This document shows, piece by piece, positions 23,629 through 32,544 of a stretch of DNA of 48,882 nucleotides. A program made the position numbers and the translations under genes. Position 1 is the stretch's first letter, and every line of letters begins with the position of its first letter. Below the pieces are notes generated by a model that did no database searches, was not told the origin of the DNA, and saw only the letters and a program-made list of their open reading frames with translations. This stretch comes from Acidobacteriota bacterium (GTDB taxonomy: Bacteria; Actinomycetota; Acidimicrobiia; Spongiisociales; ZC4RG35): NCBI GenBank assembly GCA_022573225.1, contig JACZUI010000001.1, forward strand, positions 1 through 48,882, given 5' to 3'.

Positions 23629-24472
23629 GCAGGGCGCCCAGCTTGGGGCCCAGCGTTCGAATCATCTCATCGAGCTCGTCGAGCGTTACCCCGCCCGAAC
23701 AAGCGACGACATCATCAGCGAGCCAGGAACGATGCGCCATCGCAAACCGCGATTCCGAGACGTCCATCGGAACCCCACAGCGAATCGCGTCGACACCGAC
23801 CCAGACGAACTCCCACGGCTCGGGACTGGGGCCCTGCGCAGAGCCGTCATCGGGGTAGGAGGGGATGAACCCGTATGTCTTGGGGATGGAGAAGTTATTG
23901 GCCGCCAGCCACGCGTAGTCGGGTGTGTCTCGGAAGCTGCCAAACGTTTCATTTCGGTGGCGAAAGTCGAGCGCATAGCCGCTGTGATGCTTTGAGGTGC
24001 CTGGGATCGAGTACCAGGTCAGAGCTGTGTTGATCGCATCATCTGAGGTACCGGACAACTTGGTGTTGAACCAGGTGCGTTGCATGTTTGGTGACCGGTA
24101 GGCCGAAGAAACGATGAACCGATAACCAGCGGCCCGGGCCTCCGCCCTCAGTTGCTTCCAAGCCGCGGCGGCCTCTGGCTGCATCTGGACGCCGTCAACC
24201 GATACCAAGCCTCCATTGGCGACGGGTCTCAGCAGATAGCCCCGATCAAACGCGATCCGCCAGATCCGCGCATCGACATCGGCGTTGCCGGTGATCGAGA
24301 CCTGGCCTCCAGGCGGGTCCAGGTTGGCAAGCGTGGTCTCCACCGCATGGTCGTAGATCGCCTGGAATTGGTCACCGGAGTATTCGGGAAAATACTCGTC
24401 ATTCCCAGAGGCTGCCGCGGGCAGGGCAGCCGCCATCAGCAGTACTAGAGCCAGAAGAAGGGACCGGATCAC
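23618..24472 (-). CDS. Secreted VanY-like D-Ala-D-Ala carboxypeptidase with altered zinc site
   Basis: The 284-residue product has a signal peptide (SLLLALVLLMAAALPAAA) and an M15B peptidase domain. GYRFIVSSAYRSPNMQRTWF is the family helix-strand unit. The SxHxxGxAxD zinc motif is Ser160-Lys-His162-His-Ser-Gly165-Tyr-Ala167-Leu-Asp169. The second motif, normally EPWH with the third zinc-binding His, reads EPWE (Glu218 to Glu221). The base is unambiguous in the DNA (GAG), so the enzyme either uses glutamate as ligand or is inactive. It is the last gene of the envelope gene run and overlaps the convergent methyltransferase by 11 bases. Confidence 0.85.
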   Translation of the reverse strand: MIRSLLLALVLLMAAALPAAASGNDEYFPEYSGDQFQAIYDHAVETTLANLDPPGGQVSITGNADVDARIWRIAFDRGYLLRPVANGGLVSVDGVQMQPEAAAAWKQLRAEARAAGYRFIVSSAYRSPNMQRTWFNTKLSGTSDDAINTALTWYSIPGTSKHHSGYALDFRHRNETFGSFRDTPDYAWLAANNFSIPKTYGFIPSYPDDGSAQGPSPEPWEFVWVGVDAIRCGVPMDVSESRFAMAHRSWLADDVVACSGGVTLDELDEMIRTLGPKLGALLRA

Positions 24473-24499
24473 GACAGAAACGCTATCCCCCTCCGACGG

Positions 24500-24513
24500 T
24501 TAGCCGCGGCTAA
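24500..24513. repeat. Perfect 14-base palindrome at the end of the glycine-rich gene
   Basis: TTAGCCGCGGCTAA is a perfect palindrome overlapping the stop codon of the glycine-rich gene, 27 bases before the VanY-like start on the same strand. It could be a protein-binding site or a weak RNA hairpin between the two genes. Confidence 0.4.
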
Positions 24514-26636
24514 GTGAAATTGGTGGCCGTGGCGACACCCGTGAGACCCGGTGTCAGAGCGTCTCCCCCGGTGCCACCAGTCCCCGCAATCAGATCGACG
24601 TCGTTCAAGGCGATGATCACTCCGGGACTGTCGGAAGCATCGAACGCGGCGAAGGTCCACCCTCCGTTGGCGCCATGACCCGCTTCCCCATCCGCTACTC
24701 CACTGAGCCCGTTGCCGCCGGGGCCGCCACTGAGACCTGGCCCCTGAGGGGGAGCGCTGTTGCCGACGCTGCCAGGCCAGCCTCCGGAGCCGCCATCGCC
24801 GCCTGATCCTCCGGCAAGACGGCCGCCCTCGACAACAAGAACAGTATCCCGAACGAAAACACCTATCGAAGGACCACCGGCGCCACCACCACCGAACCCA
24901 CCCTGGCCACCGGCACCTCCTCCACCGCCGCCGTAGCCGGCGCCGGCCTGACCGGCGAAGCAGCCGAGAAGGGAGCAAGAGCCGAGTATGCCTGAGCCGC
25001 CGGGCCCGCCCGGGCCGGAAATTCCTCCGACTCCTCCTTCTCCACCTGCACCGCCCCGACCAGCCTCAATATCGGAGTCGACAATGGCCAGCGAACCCAC
25101 TTCTCCAGCAAATAGCCCGATCGAGAAGCCTCCACCAAGACCGCCTCCGCCACCGGTGCCGCCCTGTCCACCGCCGCCGCCTCCTCCTCCTCCACCACCG
25201 CTCAATCCCACCAGACCGCCGCCGCCGCCGCCTCCTCCTCCGCCGCCACCGGATCCACCAGATTCACCGGGGCTACCCTCGCCGGCCGAGCCCGTTCTGA
25301 GCAAGTCGAAGGTTGTCTCGCCACCGTCACCCCCAGCCCCACCGAACCCGCCCGGGCCGGCACCGCCAGGAGCCCCATCCTCTCCGGGGTCTCCGCCGGC
25401 ACCCCCCGATCCTCCTGCCGTCTCGCCACCTCCACCCTTCGAAGCCAGAACGTTTCCCCCGACTCCTCCTCTCCCGCCATGAGCTTCCGGGTCAGCGCTG
25501 ATCCCACCACTCCCGCCGGAAATCCCATCGCTGTCTCCACCGGCCCCACCCGGGTCTGTGCCTCCTAGACCGGAGTTCCCGTGAGCACCGTCAGATGCGG
25601 AGCCAACACGAACAGTCACTCGTCTCACCACAACGGAATCCAGATTGGCAAAGCTCAAGCCGATGTTGTTGCCCCGCCGATCCCCCACGGAATTACCGGT
25701 CGTGACGTCGACATCCTCGACGATGACATTGCTTTCACTGGCACCCTCGTCGGGGAAGAAGTCGAGGCCGGACACGCGCTCCTGGCTACCAGCGGTGTCG
25801 ATGGCGATTCCACTGACCACGGTCAGTTCTCCATCAACTATGAAAGACAATCCCTTGCTGTTCGACTCAACCCGGGTCTTGTCCGACACATCGCGCAACC
25901 AGGCGTCCCCGTATCCCCCGTAGACGCTGACACCTGCCATCAAGATCGTCTCATCGTCGGTCGACTCGTAGCTGCCGCCCCAGTTCATGAGATAGATATC
26001 CCGTCTACCGGCGTTGGCCGCGGTGATGGCCGCATCCAACGTCTTCAATGGTGACCCCATGGTCCCCCCGTTGCCGTCGCTGCCCGAAGAGCCATCGACA
26101 AACAGCGCAGATCCCGGGTCTTCCAGAACGTGGATCACGACCTCGTCCGGGTCCGAGAACCCACCGTCTGAGACGACCAGCTCGAATATCACCGTGCTCA
26201 CGGAATGTGGTGTCGGCAGCAGTGGCGATTCTCCCTGGAGAAACCCGACACCGCCGGTCATGTCAGGGCCGCTGATCTGGGTCCAGATATAGGCCAGCTC
26301 ATCATCGTCCGGATCGGATGACCCTGACCCATCGAGCCGAGTCGTGGAGCTGACCGCGACCACCTGATCGTCACCGGCTACTGCCGTCGCGTCACCCTGT
26401 GGAGTGGTTGAGCTGGTGGTCTCCGGAAACGCCGTGGTCGAGGTGGCCAATGTGCTGGCAACCTGCGAAGAGGTGGTCGAATCAACGGCTTCGTTAATTG
26501 TTGTGGTCGGATTGCCCGACCCGCCCGCAACCGTGAAGCCGATCAAGGCAATTAGACCAACGCCGACCACGGCGCTCCCGACGCCGATGATCCGACGCTG
26601 AGTCTGACTGAGCGTCGTGGTCCACCACCCGATCAT
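24510..26636 (-). CDS. PGRS-like glycine-rich surface protein with PKD-like and beta-helix segments
   Basis: The 708-residue protein has an N-terminal membrane helix (about 18-37), a Thr/Ser-rich linker (44-80) and a PKD/cadherin-like domain (DDQVVAVSSTTRLDGSGSSD to VIHVLED, about 88-172). Next is a parallel beta-helix-type segment opening SGSDGNGGTMGSPLKTLDAA, the DUF1565/pectate lyase pattern. From about residue 345 it is dominated by GGxGG and runs of up to twelve glycines, broken by short beta-strand islands such as SIGLFAGEVGSLAIVDSDIE. This resembles mycobacterial PE_PGRS glycine-rich domains but has no PE domain. It is 19 bases after the lipoprotein gene. Cell-surface location is inferred from the anchor. 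Function is unknown. Confidence 0.8.
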   Translation of the reverse strand: MIGWWTTTLSQTQRRIIGVGSAVVGVGLIALIGFTVAGGSGNPTTTINEAVDSTTSSQVASTLATSTTAFPETTSSTTPQGDATAVAGDDQVVAVSSTTRLDGSGSSDPDDDELAYIWTQISGPDMTGGVGFLQGESPLLPTPHSVSTVIFELVVSDGGFSDPDEVVIHVLEDPGSALFVDGSSGSDGNGGTMGSPLKTLDAAITAANAGRRDIYLMNWGGSYESTDDETILMAGVSVYGGYGDAWLRDVSDKTRVESNSKGLSFIVDGELTVVSGIAIDTAGSQERVSGLDFFPDEGASESNVIVEDVDVTTGNSVGDRRGNNIGLSFANLDSVVVRRVTVRVGSASDGAHGNSGLGGTDPGGAGGDSDGISGGSGGISADPEAHGGRGGVGGNVLASKGGGGETAGGSGGAGGDPGEDGAPGGAGPGGFGGAGGDGGETTFDLLRTGSAGEGSPGESGGSGGGGGGGGGGGGLVGLSGGGGGGGGGGGQGGTGGGGGLGGGFSIGLFAGEVGSLAIVDSDIEAGRGGAGGEGGVGGISGPGGPGGSGILGSCSLLGCFAGQAGAGYGGGGGGAGGQGGFGGGGAGGPSIGVFVRDTVLVVEGGRLAGGSGGDGGSGGWPGSVGNSAPPQGPGLSGGPGGNGLSGVADGEAGHGANGGWTFAAFDASDSPGVIIALNDVDLIAGTGGTGGDALTPGLTGVATATNFT

Positions 26637-26655
26637 TCGAACAAGTTAGCCGAGG

Positions 26656-28473
26656 TCAGGAACCAGTCTCGTACTCGATCTCGTACCACTCCGGCCAGGA
26701 GAGGCTCTCCAGAGTGGTCATTCGGAAGGCCTCTGCGTTCTCAATCCCCGGCGAGGCCCTCCAGGTGAGCACGTCACCGGTGGTGGTGAACCCGGTGAAG
26801 GCTGTTGCAAGCGTCCACTCGCCGTCCACCAGCACCTCTAGCTCGTGGACGGTGTCGCTGGCCGGGTTCTGGAATACGACAAACCGGATCGCGGAAAGAG
26901 TGGCCGCCACCGGGAAGTCGACCTGAATCCATTGCGGCGGTTCCGCCCCGGACGACCAGAAGGACTCGCCGTCGGCAACGCCATCGAACACCAACTCCGG
27001 CCCGTGATCGGATCGGCTGGCCGACGAGGTGGCAGACGGGCCCTGAGGGGCTGTCCAACCGGGACACCACATCTCCGCACCTGCGGCGCAGAACTCGACA
27101 GCCCCGCCGATCATCGTCATCAAGTAACCGATGTCGGGTAGCTCACCAGGCGGAATCGTCAATGGGTTATGGGTGAGCACCACGAGGTCGGCGAACTTGC
27201 CGGGAGTAAGCGAGCCCACAACGTCCTCCTGACGCAGGGCATAGGCCGATCCGGTGGTCATCATCGCCAGACCCTGTTCCACGGTGACGCCCTCCCCGGC
27301 CATCCAGTCGGGAGGCTCACAGACCGACCCATCATCGTCCACCCTCCCCCGCGTGACCAGACTGAACAGCTCGGCCATCGGACTGATCGGCGAGAGCCAT
27401 GGGTCGTCTCCATGCCACGCGAACACCACATCGGGATTCGCCGCAACGATCTCCCCTGGCTCCTCGGCGTTGTCCTTGTAGAAATCGGTCCATGGCAGGT
27501 CTGCGCGACACGCCTCCGAGGACCCGAAGAGGACGACGACCAGACCGAGATCGTTGTACCGGGACGCGATGTCCTCGGTGACGATGGCGTTGTGATCAAT
27601 CCGATGACGCATGACATTAGGAGCGCCATCCAGTATCGATTCGAAGGCCTTCTGAGAATTGGCGACGGCCAGATCGCCTTGAGCATGGATCAAGACCTGA
27701 TAGCCGAGATCGCTGGCAGCGCTGATGTATGAGGTGAGCGTGTCCAGGTCGTGATAGGGGTCAGCGACTTCGAAGCCCTCGAGGAAGACCTCGCTGGCCC
27801 CGAGGATCCCGCAGACACCCCCGTCGGAGAAGATCTTGACTCCGGCGACCCTGAGTCGCTCGCCGAGGATTGCATCGGCGGGATACGCCTCGTACCAGAG
27901 ACCCCGATCAACACCGCAGGGATCATTCCGGGTCAGGTATAGATTCGTCCGGACTCGGAGTTCGCCCGACTCGGCAGCCTCCGAGAAGACCTCTGGCAGC
28001 CCCGGTTCCACCGATGCGTCGCCAACGGTGGTGATCCCGTTCGCGAGGGCGAGCGCCTGACCGGCTGCCACGCCGCCCATATCGCTGAGAATGTGGGTGT
28101 GGGCATCCACGATGCCCGGAATGACTGCCCTGCCTTCCAGGTCGATCACCCTCGTCTCGGACCCCTCGTACCGGGCGATCTCAACAGCCGATCCGACCGC
28201 GACTATGACGTCACCGTCGATGGCAATCGCCTCGACGGTTCCCAGGGAAGGCTCCATGGTCACCACAGGGCCGCCGGTGAAGATCAGGTCAACTGGATCT
28301 ACTGAGCCGAGTGTCGCTGTGGTGGTGTCTGGAGACGTGGAGGGAGCCGTCTCGACTTGGTTGGTCGGGTTCGACCCAGCGGTGGTCGTGACCTCCCCCT
28401 CGCCCTGGCAGGCCGCCGCGGCCAGGGCCAGGGCCAACACGACGCCAAGCCGCCTGGCCCTACCAGGCGCCAC
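26656..28473 (-). CDS. Lipoprotein amidohydrolase (YtcJ-like) with C-terminal discoidin-like domain
   Basis: From GTG 28473 the 605-residue product opens with a lipoprotein signal (RRLGVVLALALAAAAC, lipid Cys at 22) and a Thr/Ser linker. The amidohydrolase-3 domain has VDAHTHI (HxH), GVKIFSDGGVCG (candidate metal-bridging Lys), VLIHAQGD, RHRIDHNAIV and AWHGDDPWLSPISP. The last roughly 120 residues (HGPELVFDGVADGESFWSSG onward, with WIQVDFP and LSAIRFVVFQN) look like an F5/8 type C galactose-binding domain. An exported lipoprotein of this design is uncommon. Its start overlaps the DUF2207 stop by 14 bases; the open frame further upstream is antisense-like filler. The substrate is unknown. Confidence 0.82.
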   Translation of the reverse strand: MAPGRARRLGVVLALALAAAACQGEGEVTTTAGSNPTNQVETAPSTSPDTTTATLGSVDPVDLIFTGGPVVTMEPSLGTVEAIAIDGDVIVAVGSAVEIARYEGSETRVIDLEGRAVIPGIVDAHTHILSDMGGVAAGQALALANGITTVGDASVEPGLPEVFSEAAESGELRVRTNLYLTRNDPCGVDRGLWYEAYPADAILGERLRVAGVKIFSDGGVCGILGASEVFLEGFEVADPYHDLDTLTSYISAASDLGYQVLIHAQGDLAVANSQKAFESILDGAPNVMRHRIDHNAIVTEDIASRYNDLGLVVVLFGSSEACRADLPWTDFYKDNAEEPGEIVAANPDVVFAWHGDDPWLSPISPMAELFSLVTRGRVDDDGSVCEPPDWMAGEGVTVEQGLAMMTTGSAYALRQEDVVGSLTPGKFADLVVLTHNPLTIPPGELPDIGYLMTMIGGAVEFCAAGAEMWCPGWTAPQGPSATSSASRSDHGPELVFDGVADGESFWSSGAEPPQWIQVDFPVAATLSAIRFVVFQNPASDTVHELEVLVDGEWTLATAFTGFTTTGDVLTWRASPGIENAEAFRMTTLESLSWPEWYEIEYETGS

Positions 28474-30352
28474 CGCCGCCACCGCCGCCACCACCGCCCC
28501 CACCTCCGGAGAAGCCACCGCCACCACCGGACGATGGAGGTGTGAATGCCCCGGACAGGGCAGACTGGATCCCATTGAACGCGTTCTCGGTATGGCCACC
28601 CGTGTATCCATAGTTGCCAAACCAGTAGATCGAGGAGGCGGCCTCCAACTCCGGTGGCGCATGCAACCTGGCGTGAGCAAGCACCTCCTCGGCGACACCA
28701 AAGCCGATCGCATAGACCAGATATCTATCCCACAGGTCGAGAGAGATCACCGGTGCTTCCTCCAGACGCGAGAAGTCGATCAGATAACTCTTGAACGCCG
28801 ACCAGCGGGCTGCCTCGAGGGCACCTTCAGGACTGCGTCGGACACGAACTCGCCGGAAGGTCAGGAACACAAAGAGGACTATGACACCCAGGATCATTCC
28901 GGTGAGGATGAGCACGACCATCGTGGGCCCGCCCGGCAGGCGTCCCAGCGTCCTTGGGAGCAGGATCAGAGACGCAAAGACCAGCGCTCCAACTCCCAAC
29001 GCAACAAACACGGCGATCGAGTTGCCCGAGGTGTCCAGCAGTGAGGATCTCTTGACTGCGTCGAGGACCTTGTTTCGAAAGCTCTGATAGGTCTCGGCGT
29101 TGGCCGACGCGTCCTCCCTGATGCCCTCCTTGAACTCGTGGAGTGGCCTTGGGCCTGGCTCGAGGACTCTCTTGACCACCGTCAATACCGACTGTTCGAA
29201 GTCGCGGAACCCGGTCTGCTTGTCGGTCAGATCTAGAACCAGGTCGGTGATCGTCTCGGTCTTGAGCCCTCCCCAGGTCGACTTCGTGACCTGCGACGGA
29301 GTGGCCTCGATCGCCCCCAGTCGGATGAGATCGAACAGAGTCGCGGTAAAGGCCTTTTCATCGACAGCTCCCTGAGAGAGGAGCGCGGCGACCTCTGCCG
29401 GAGTGAGGTCACCAGGTGGCTCTTGCTCATACTCCCGGTCGTAGGCCACCTTGGGCTCTCGTCCGTAGAAGAAATAGACCAGCCCACCCATGCCCACGGT
29501 GATCAGAACCGCAGCAATCGCTCCCCAGATCAGCCCCCGTCGCGAGGCTTTGGCCGCCTCTTCCGCATCAGAAGCGAATTCCTGTTCCTCATCGAGGATC
29601 AGCTCCAGACCGTCACCATCCCTGACCGTGGCCCCGGCAGTGGAATTGAGCAGGGTGGCCGGGAACACCACCCTCAGCTCGACCCAGGTCTCGGCGGGAA
29701 TATTGCGAGCCTGCAACGTCGGCGAGGTTCCGTCGTCGCCGAGCGTCGACGACCCGTTGACTCCAAAGGGATGGCCCCACACCAGGATCTCGCCCTGGGC
29801 GGGCGTCCCTGGCAAATGCATCCGGGCTGTCAGGTCGTCGAGGCCGACGGCCCAACCATCCCCCCACACCTGAAGATTGACGTCCACAACGTCGTCATAA
29901 GCCTCGGAAAGACCGGTCATGACATAGGAGATTGTGAAAGTCCGAACCTGATCGGTCGACGAGTGATGCCACACCACCCGAACCGCGTCCGGCAATTCGG
30001 TCACGCCGAACGTCCCCGGCGGCGAGCTGCACCCGAGCACAGCACAGGCACCAGGGGAGTAGTTGATCGTTTCGTCCGACACCCCAATACGGGTCACCGT
30101 CTGGCCGCGACCCACCTTGATGTCGCGATAGGCCCCGGTAAAGCTTCCCGAGAAGTCAAAGGTGATCTGTTCGGTGACGGTCAGGGAGCCGTCTTCGTTG
30201 ATGACGACATCGACATCCGCGTTGGTGAGCCAGAAAGACTTGGCGCCCGCCGCCGTGGCCGGGACGAGGACAAGAACCGCAACAACGAGGAGTCGGACGA
30301 GCCTCGACAAATCAGAACGCGACTGAGGGCGCCTCTTCCGCTTCCTCGCCAC
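28460..30352 (-). CDS. DUF2207 membrane protein
   Basis: The 630-residue product has a signal sequence (LVRLLVVAVLVLVPATAAGA) and an extracellular beta-rich DUF2207 domain: DVVINEDGSLTVTEQITFDF, then FTGAYRDIKV. A membrane helix near 273-294 is followed by a cytoplasmic segment and two more helices near 448-500, and the tail is extremely glycine-rich, ending GGGGAW. This architecture is standard for DUF2207, which is often encoded beside LemA as here. The GTG at 30352 overlaps the lemA end by 41 bases; a TTG at 30310 is an alternative. Function is unknown; an envelope-stress or wall-associated role is a common guess. Confidence 0.88.
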   Translation of the reverse strand: MARKRKRRPQSRSDLSRLVRLLVVAVLVLVPATAAGAKSFWLTNADVDVVINEDGSLTVTEQITFDFSGSFTGAYRDIKVGRGQTVTRIGVSDETINYSPGACAVLGCSSPPGTFGVTELPDAVRVVWHHSSTDQVRTFTISYVMTGLSEAYDDVVDVNLQVWGDGWAVGLDDLTARMHLPGTPAQGEILVWGHPFGVNGSSTLGDDGTSPTLQARNIPAETWVELRVVFPATLLNSTAGATVRDGDGLELILDEEQEFASDAEEAAKASRRGLIWGAIAAVLITVGMGGLVYFFYGREPKVAYDREYEQEPPGDLTPAEVAALLSQGAVDEKAFTATLFDLIRLGAIEATPSQVTKSTWGGLKTETITDLVLDLTDKQTGFRDFEQSVLTVVKRVLEPGPRPLHEFKEGIREDASANAETYQSFRNKVLDAVKRSSLLDTSGNSIAVFVALGVGALVFASLILLPRTLGRLPGGPTMVVLILTGMILGVIVLFVFLTFRRVRVRRSPEGALEAARWSAFKSYLIDFSRLEEAPVISLDLWDRYLVYAIGFGVAEEVLAHARLHAPPELEAASSIYWFGNYGYTGGHTENAFNGIQSALSGAFTPPSSGGGGGFSGGGGGGGGGGGGGAW

Positions 30353-30860
30353 CCTCGAAGAACTCCCGGGCCTTGAAACCAGTGGCGGAGGCCACGAGGT
30401 TGGTTGGGATCTGCTGCACCTTGTTGTTGAAGGTCAGCACCGTGTCGTTGTAGATCTGACGAGATACGGCGATCTTGTTCTCGGTCTCGGCCAACTCGCC
30501 CTGGAGACCCGCGAAGTTCTTGGATGCTCGCAACTCCGGATAATCCTCGGCGACTGCGAACAGTTGGCGAAGGGCGGCCGTCAGGAAGTTCTCGGCTTGG
30601 GCCTGCTCGGCGGGGCCGCTCGCATCCTGGGCGGCGCCGCGGGCCTGGGTCACTCGCTCAAAGGTCTCGCGTTCGTGGGTGGCATACCCCTTCACCGTCT
30701 CGACCAGATTGGGAATGAGGTCGTAGCGGCGTTTCAACTGGACTTCCACCTGACCCCAGGCGTTGTCCATCCGGTTCCGATCTTTGACCAGACCGTTGTA
30801 GATAACAACCAATAAAAGCAAGAGCAGCCCGAGGGCAACAAAGAAGATGATCCAACCCAT
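30312..30860 (-). CDS. lemA: LemA family protein
   Basis: The 182-residue product has one N-terminal membrane helix (IIFFVALGLLLLLLVVIYN) and the LemA helical core: QVEVQLKRRYDLIPNLVETV, then ENFLTAALRQLFAVAEDYPEL, ENKIAVSRQIYND and FNNKVQQIPTN. It begins the minus-strand run of envelope genes and follows a strong terminator hairpin, so its own promoter must lie in the roughly 50 bases between. The molecular function of LemA is not established. Confidence 0.92.
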   Translation of the reverse strand: MGWIIFFVALGLLLLLLVVIYNGLVKDRNRMDNAWGQVEVQLKRRYDLIPNLVETVKGYATHERETFERVTQARGAAQDASGPAEQAQAENFLTAALRQLFAVAEDYPELRASKNFAGLQGELAETENKIAVSRQIYNDTVLTFNNKVQQIPTNLVASATGFKAREFFEGGEEAEEAPSVAF

Positions 30861-30908
30861 CGGGGCAGTCTAAGACGCCGCTTCCTCGGACCCCGACCGC
30901 GGCCGAAA

Positions 30909-30960
30909 CCCTTCTGTGGGTCCTTTTTCGCGGCTCACGAAAAGAAAGACTCACAAAGGG
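30909..30960. terminator. Strong bidirectional hairpin terminator
   Basis: CCCTTCTGTGGGTCCTTTTTCG pairs with the complementary CGAAAAGAAAGACTCACAAAGGG across a short CGGCTCA loop, with a few bulges. The arms carry T-rich and A-rich tracts, and the stem separates the sucC-sucD-MDMPI operon from lemA on the same strand. It is the clearest terminator-like structure in the window. Confidence 0.75.
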
Positions 30961-30974
30961 CCATAGAGCTTCGG

Positions 30975-31634
30975 CTATCGCTTGGGAGGCGGGGCGAGGC
31001 CGTCAATCGCAGCCGTCCACTGTGGCGGGAGATCGACGCCGGGACGGGCCATGAGCCTCAGATAGAGATCTGAAGCGCCGCCATCCACAGACTCGACCGG
31101 CTCGCCCGACCCGAACACCCACGACCGGTCCTGGTCGGTCGCGAGTACCTCCAAAGTGGGCAGTTCGCCCATGCGCGGCAGCCACATCTCGGCGAACTCG
31201 TCGAGACCGGCTATTGCAACCGGATCAAGCAGAGGATCCGGCGGCTCCACAGCCTGCTGGGCGTCCCAACGATGAAGCCCGGTCTCTATGACCATCCGTC
31301 GCTCCCAGAAACCGATCGTTGGGTCTGGGCCGAACCCCCAAACCTCGACGGCGGCGTCGGCGTCCCGCAGCGCATCGATCATCGTTGCCAGCGTCTCGGA
31401 GTACCAGTCGATAGCGTCCCGGCCTTCAGGGAGCCGGGGCGCCGAGATCCTCTCCTGGGGAAGGGTCAGACAGACCTGCGTCGTTCTCCCGCAAATCGAG
31501 GCTGTGTGAGAAACCAGGTCGGACATGGTCCAGTCCGGGTACTGGGGCACCGGCACGTCAGGCGCCTGGCGGGCGAACTCGAGAATCCGCCGGCCTTCCG
31601 ACTCGATGATGGCCAGGTTCTCAGCCGAGAGCAC
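30975..31634 (-). CDS. Maleylpyruvate isomerase-fold, mycothiol-dependent family protein
   Basis: The 219-residue product matches the MDMPI/DinB-like four-helix family: [19 protein letters not shown] is the typical N-terminal helix with its metal His. The segment [19 protein letters not shown] carries the ETxxHRWDAQ signature, whose His and Glu/Asp complete the zinc site. The C-terminal half ([13 protein letters not shown], then [11 protein letters not shown]) is the usual second domain. Mycothiol is an actinobacterial thiol, so this gene is a lineage clue. GTG 31634 is preferred because GTGAGG precedes it. It overlaps the end of sucD by 14 bases. The substrate is unknown. Confidence 0.85.
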   Translation of the reverse strand: MLSAENLAIIESEGRRILEFARQAPDVPVPQYPDWTMSDLVSHTASICGRTTQVCLTLPQERISAPRLPEGRDAIDWYSETLATMIDALRDADAAVEVWGFGPDPTIGFWERRMVIETGLHRWDAQQAVEPPDPLLDPVAIAGLDEFAEMWLPRMGELPTLEVLATDQDRSWVFGSGEPVESVDGGASDLYLRLMARPGVDLPPQWTAAIDGLAPPPKR

Positions 31635-32544
31635 GAACCATGGCCTCACCCATATCCGAGGGTGTTTCTGCTACGGCGATTCCGGCCGCCTTCATCGCCT
31701 CGATCTTGGCGGCGGCGGTCCCTTTTCCGCCGGACACTATGGCGCCCGCGTGGCCCATTCGTTTTCCAGGAGGGGCGCTCGTCCCGGCGATGAACCCGGC
31801 CACGGGCTTGGTCATCTCCGATGCGACGAACTCGGCGGCCTCTTCTTCAGCCGTGCCGCCTATCTCTCCAATCATGACCACACCCTCGGTTTCGTCATCC
31901 TCTTGGAACATGCGGAGGACATCGACAAAATCGGTGCCGTTGACCGGGTCACCACCGATCCCCACGGCAGTCGTCTGCCCGAGTCCCAACTGAGTCACTT
32001 GATGAACTGCCTCATAGGTGAGCGTCCCGGAGCGGGAGATCACACCGATCCTCCCACGCTGATGGATGTAGCCCGGCATGATCCCGATCTTGCACTCGCC
32101 CGGTGTGATGACGCCAGGACAGTTCGGCCCGACTAGCCGGGTGGGCTTGTCAGCGAGATACCGCTTTGCCTTGATCATGTCGGCCACCGGTATGCCCTCG
32201 GTGATTGCCACCACCAAATCGAGACCTGCCGACCCCGCCTCCATGATGGCGTCAGCAGCGAAGGGTGGCGGGACATACACGACCGACGCGTTGGCGCCGG
32301 TGGCGGCGACAGCCTCGTTGACAGTGGCGAAGATCGGCAAGTCGACCGAGTAAGCGTCGTCGCGGCTCGGTACCCCGGAGTGGTCCGTTTCGCCCTCGAA
32401 ATGGAACTCCGACCCGGCGCGGGAGGGATGCACGGCCCCCACCATCGCAGTGCCATATGCGATGGCCTTGTCGGTGTGGAACTGGCCGGTCTTGCCCAAA
32501 CCCTGGACGATGACCTTGGTGTGCTTGTCAACGAGGATGCTCAC
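31621..32544 (-). CDS. sucD: Succinyl-CoA ligase alpha subunit, with atypical N-terminal domain
   Basis: SucD carries the phosphohistidine and CoA site of succinyl-CoA synthetase. The 307-residue product has [58 protein letters not shown] and the active-site [17 protein letters not shown]. Two points are unusual. The CoA loop, normally GFTGSQGTFH-like, is one residue shorter (GLGKTGQFH). An extra stretch of about 20 residues (roughly 46-68, rich in Asp, Ser and His) sits between the VHPSRAGS and LPIFATV segments. Related malate-CoA ligases share parts of this, but GECKIGI favours succinate. Its ATG overlaps the sucC stop. Confidence 0.93.
   Translation of the reverse strand: MSILVDKHTKVIVQGLGKTGQFHTDKAIAYGTAMVGAVHPSRAGSEFHFEGETDHSGVPSRDDAYSVDLPIFATVNEAVAATGANASVVYVPPPFAADAIMEAGSAGLDLVVAITEGIPVADMIKAKRYLADKPTRLVGPNCPGVITPGECKIGIMPGYIHQRGRIGVISRSGTLTYEAVHQVTQLGLGQTTAVGIGGDPVNGTDFVDVLRMFQEDDETEGVVMIGEIGGTAEEEAAEFVASEMTKPVAGFIAGTSAPPGKRMGHAGAIVSGGKGTAAAKIEAMKAAGIAVAETPSDMGEAMVRALG

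Noticed and set aside
24988-25482. Plus-strand proline-rich open frame, 164 codons
   Set aside because: It is the complement of the glycine-rich repeats (GGC/GCC read as proline) and has no independent domain.
24700-25560. GC-rich short repeats considered as CRISPR or satellite DNA
   Set aside because: They are codon-level repeats of a glycine-rich coding sequence without spacers.
29423-30376. 317-codon plus-strand frame
   Set aside because: Antisense to DUF2207 and lemA, where both minus-strand families are clear. It results from high GC.
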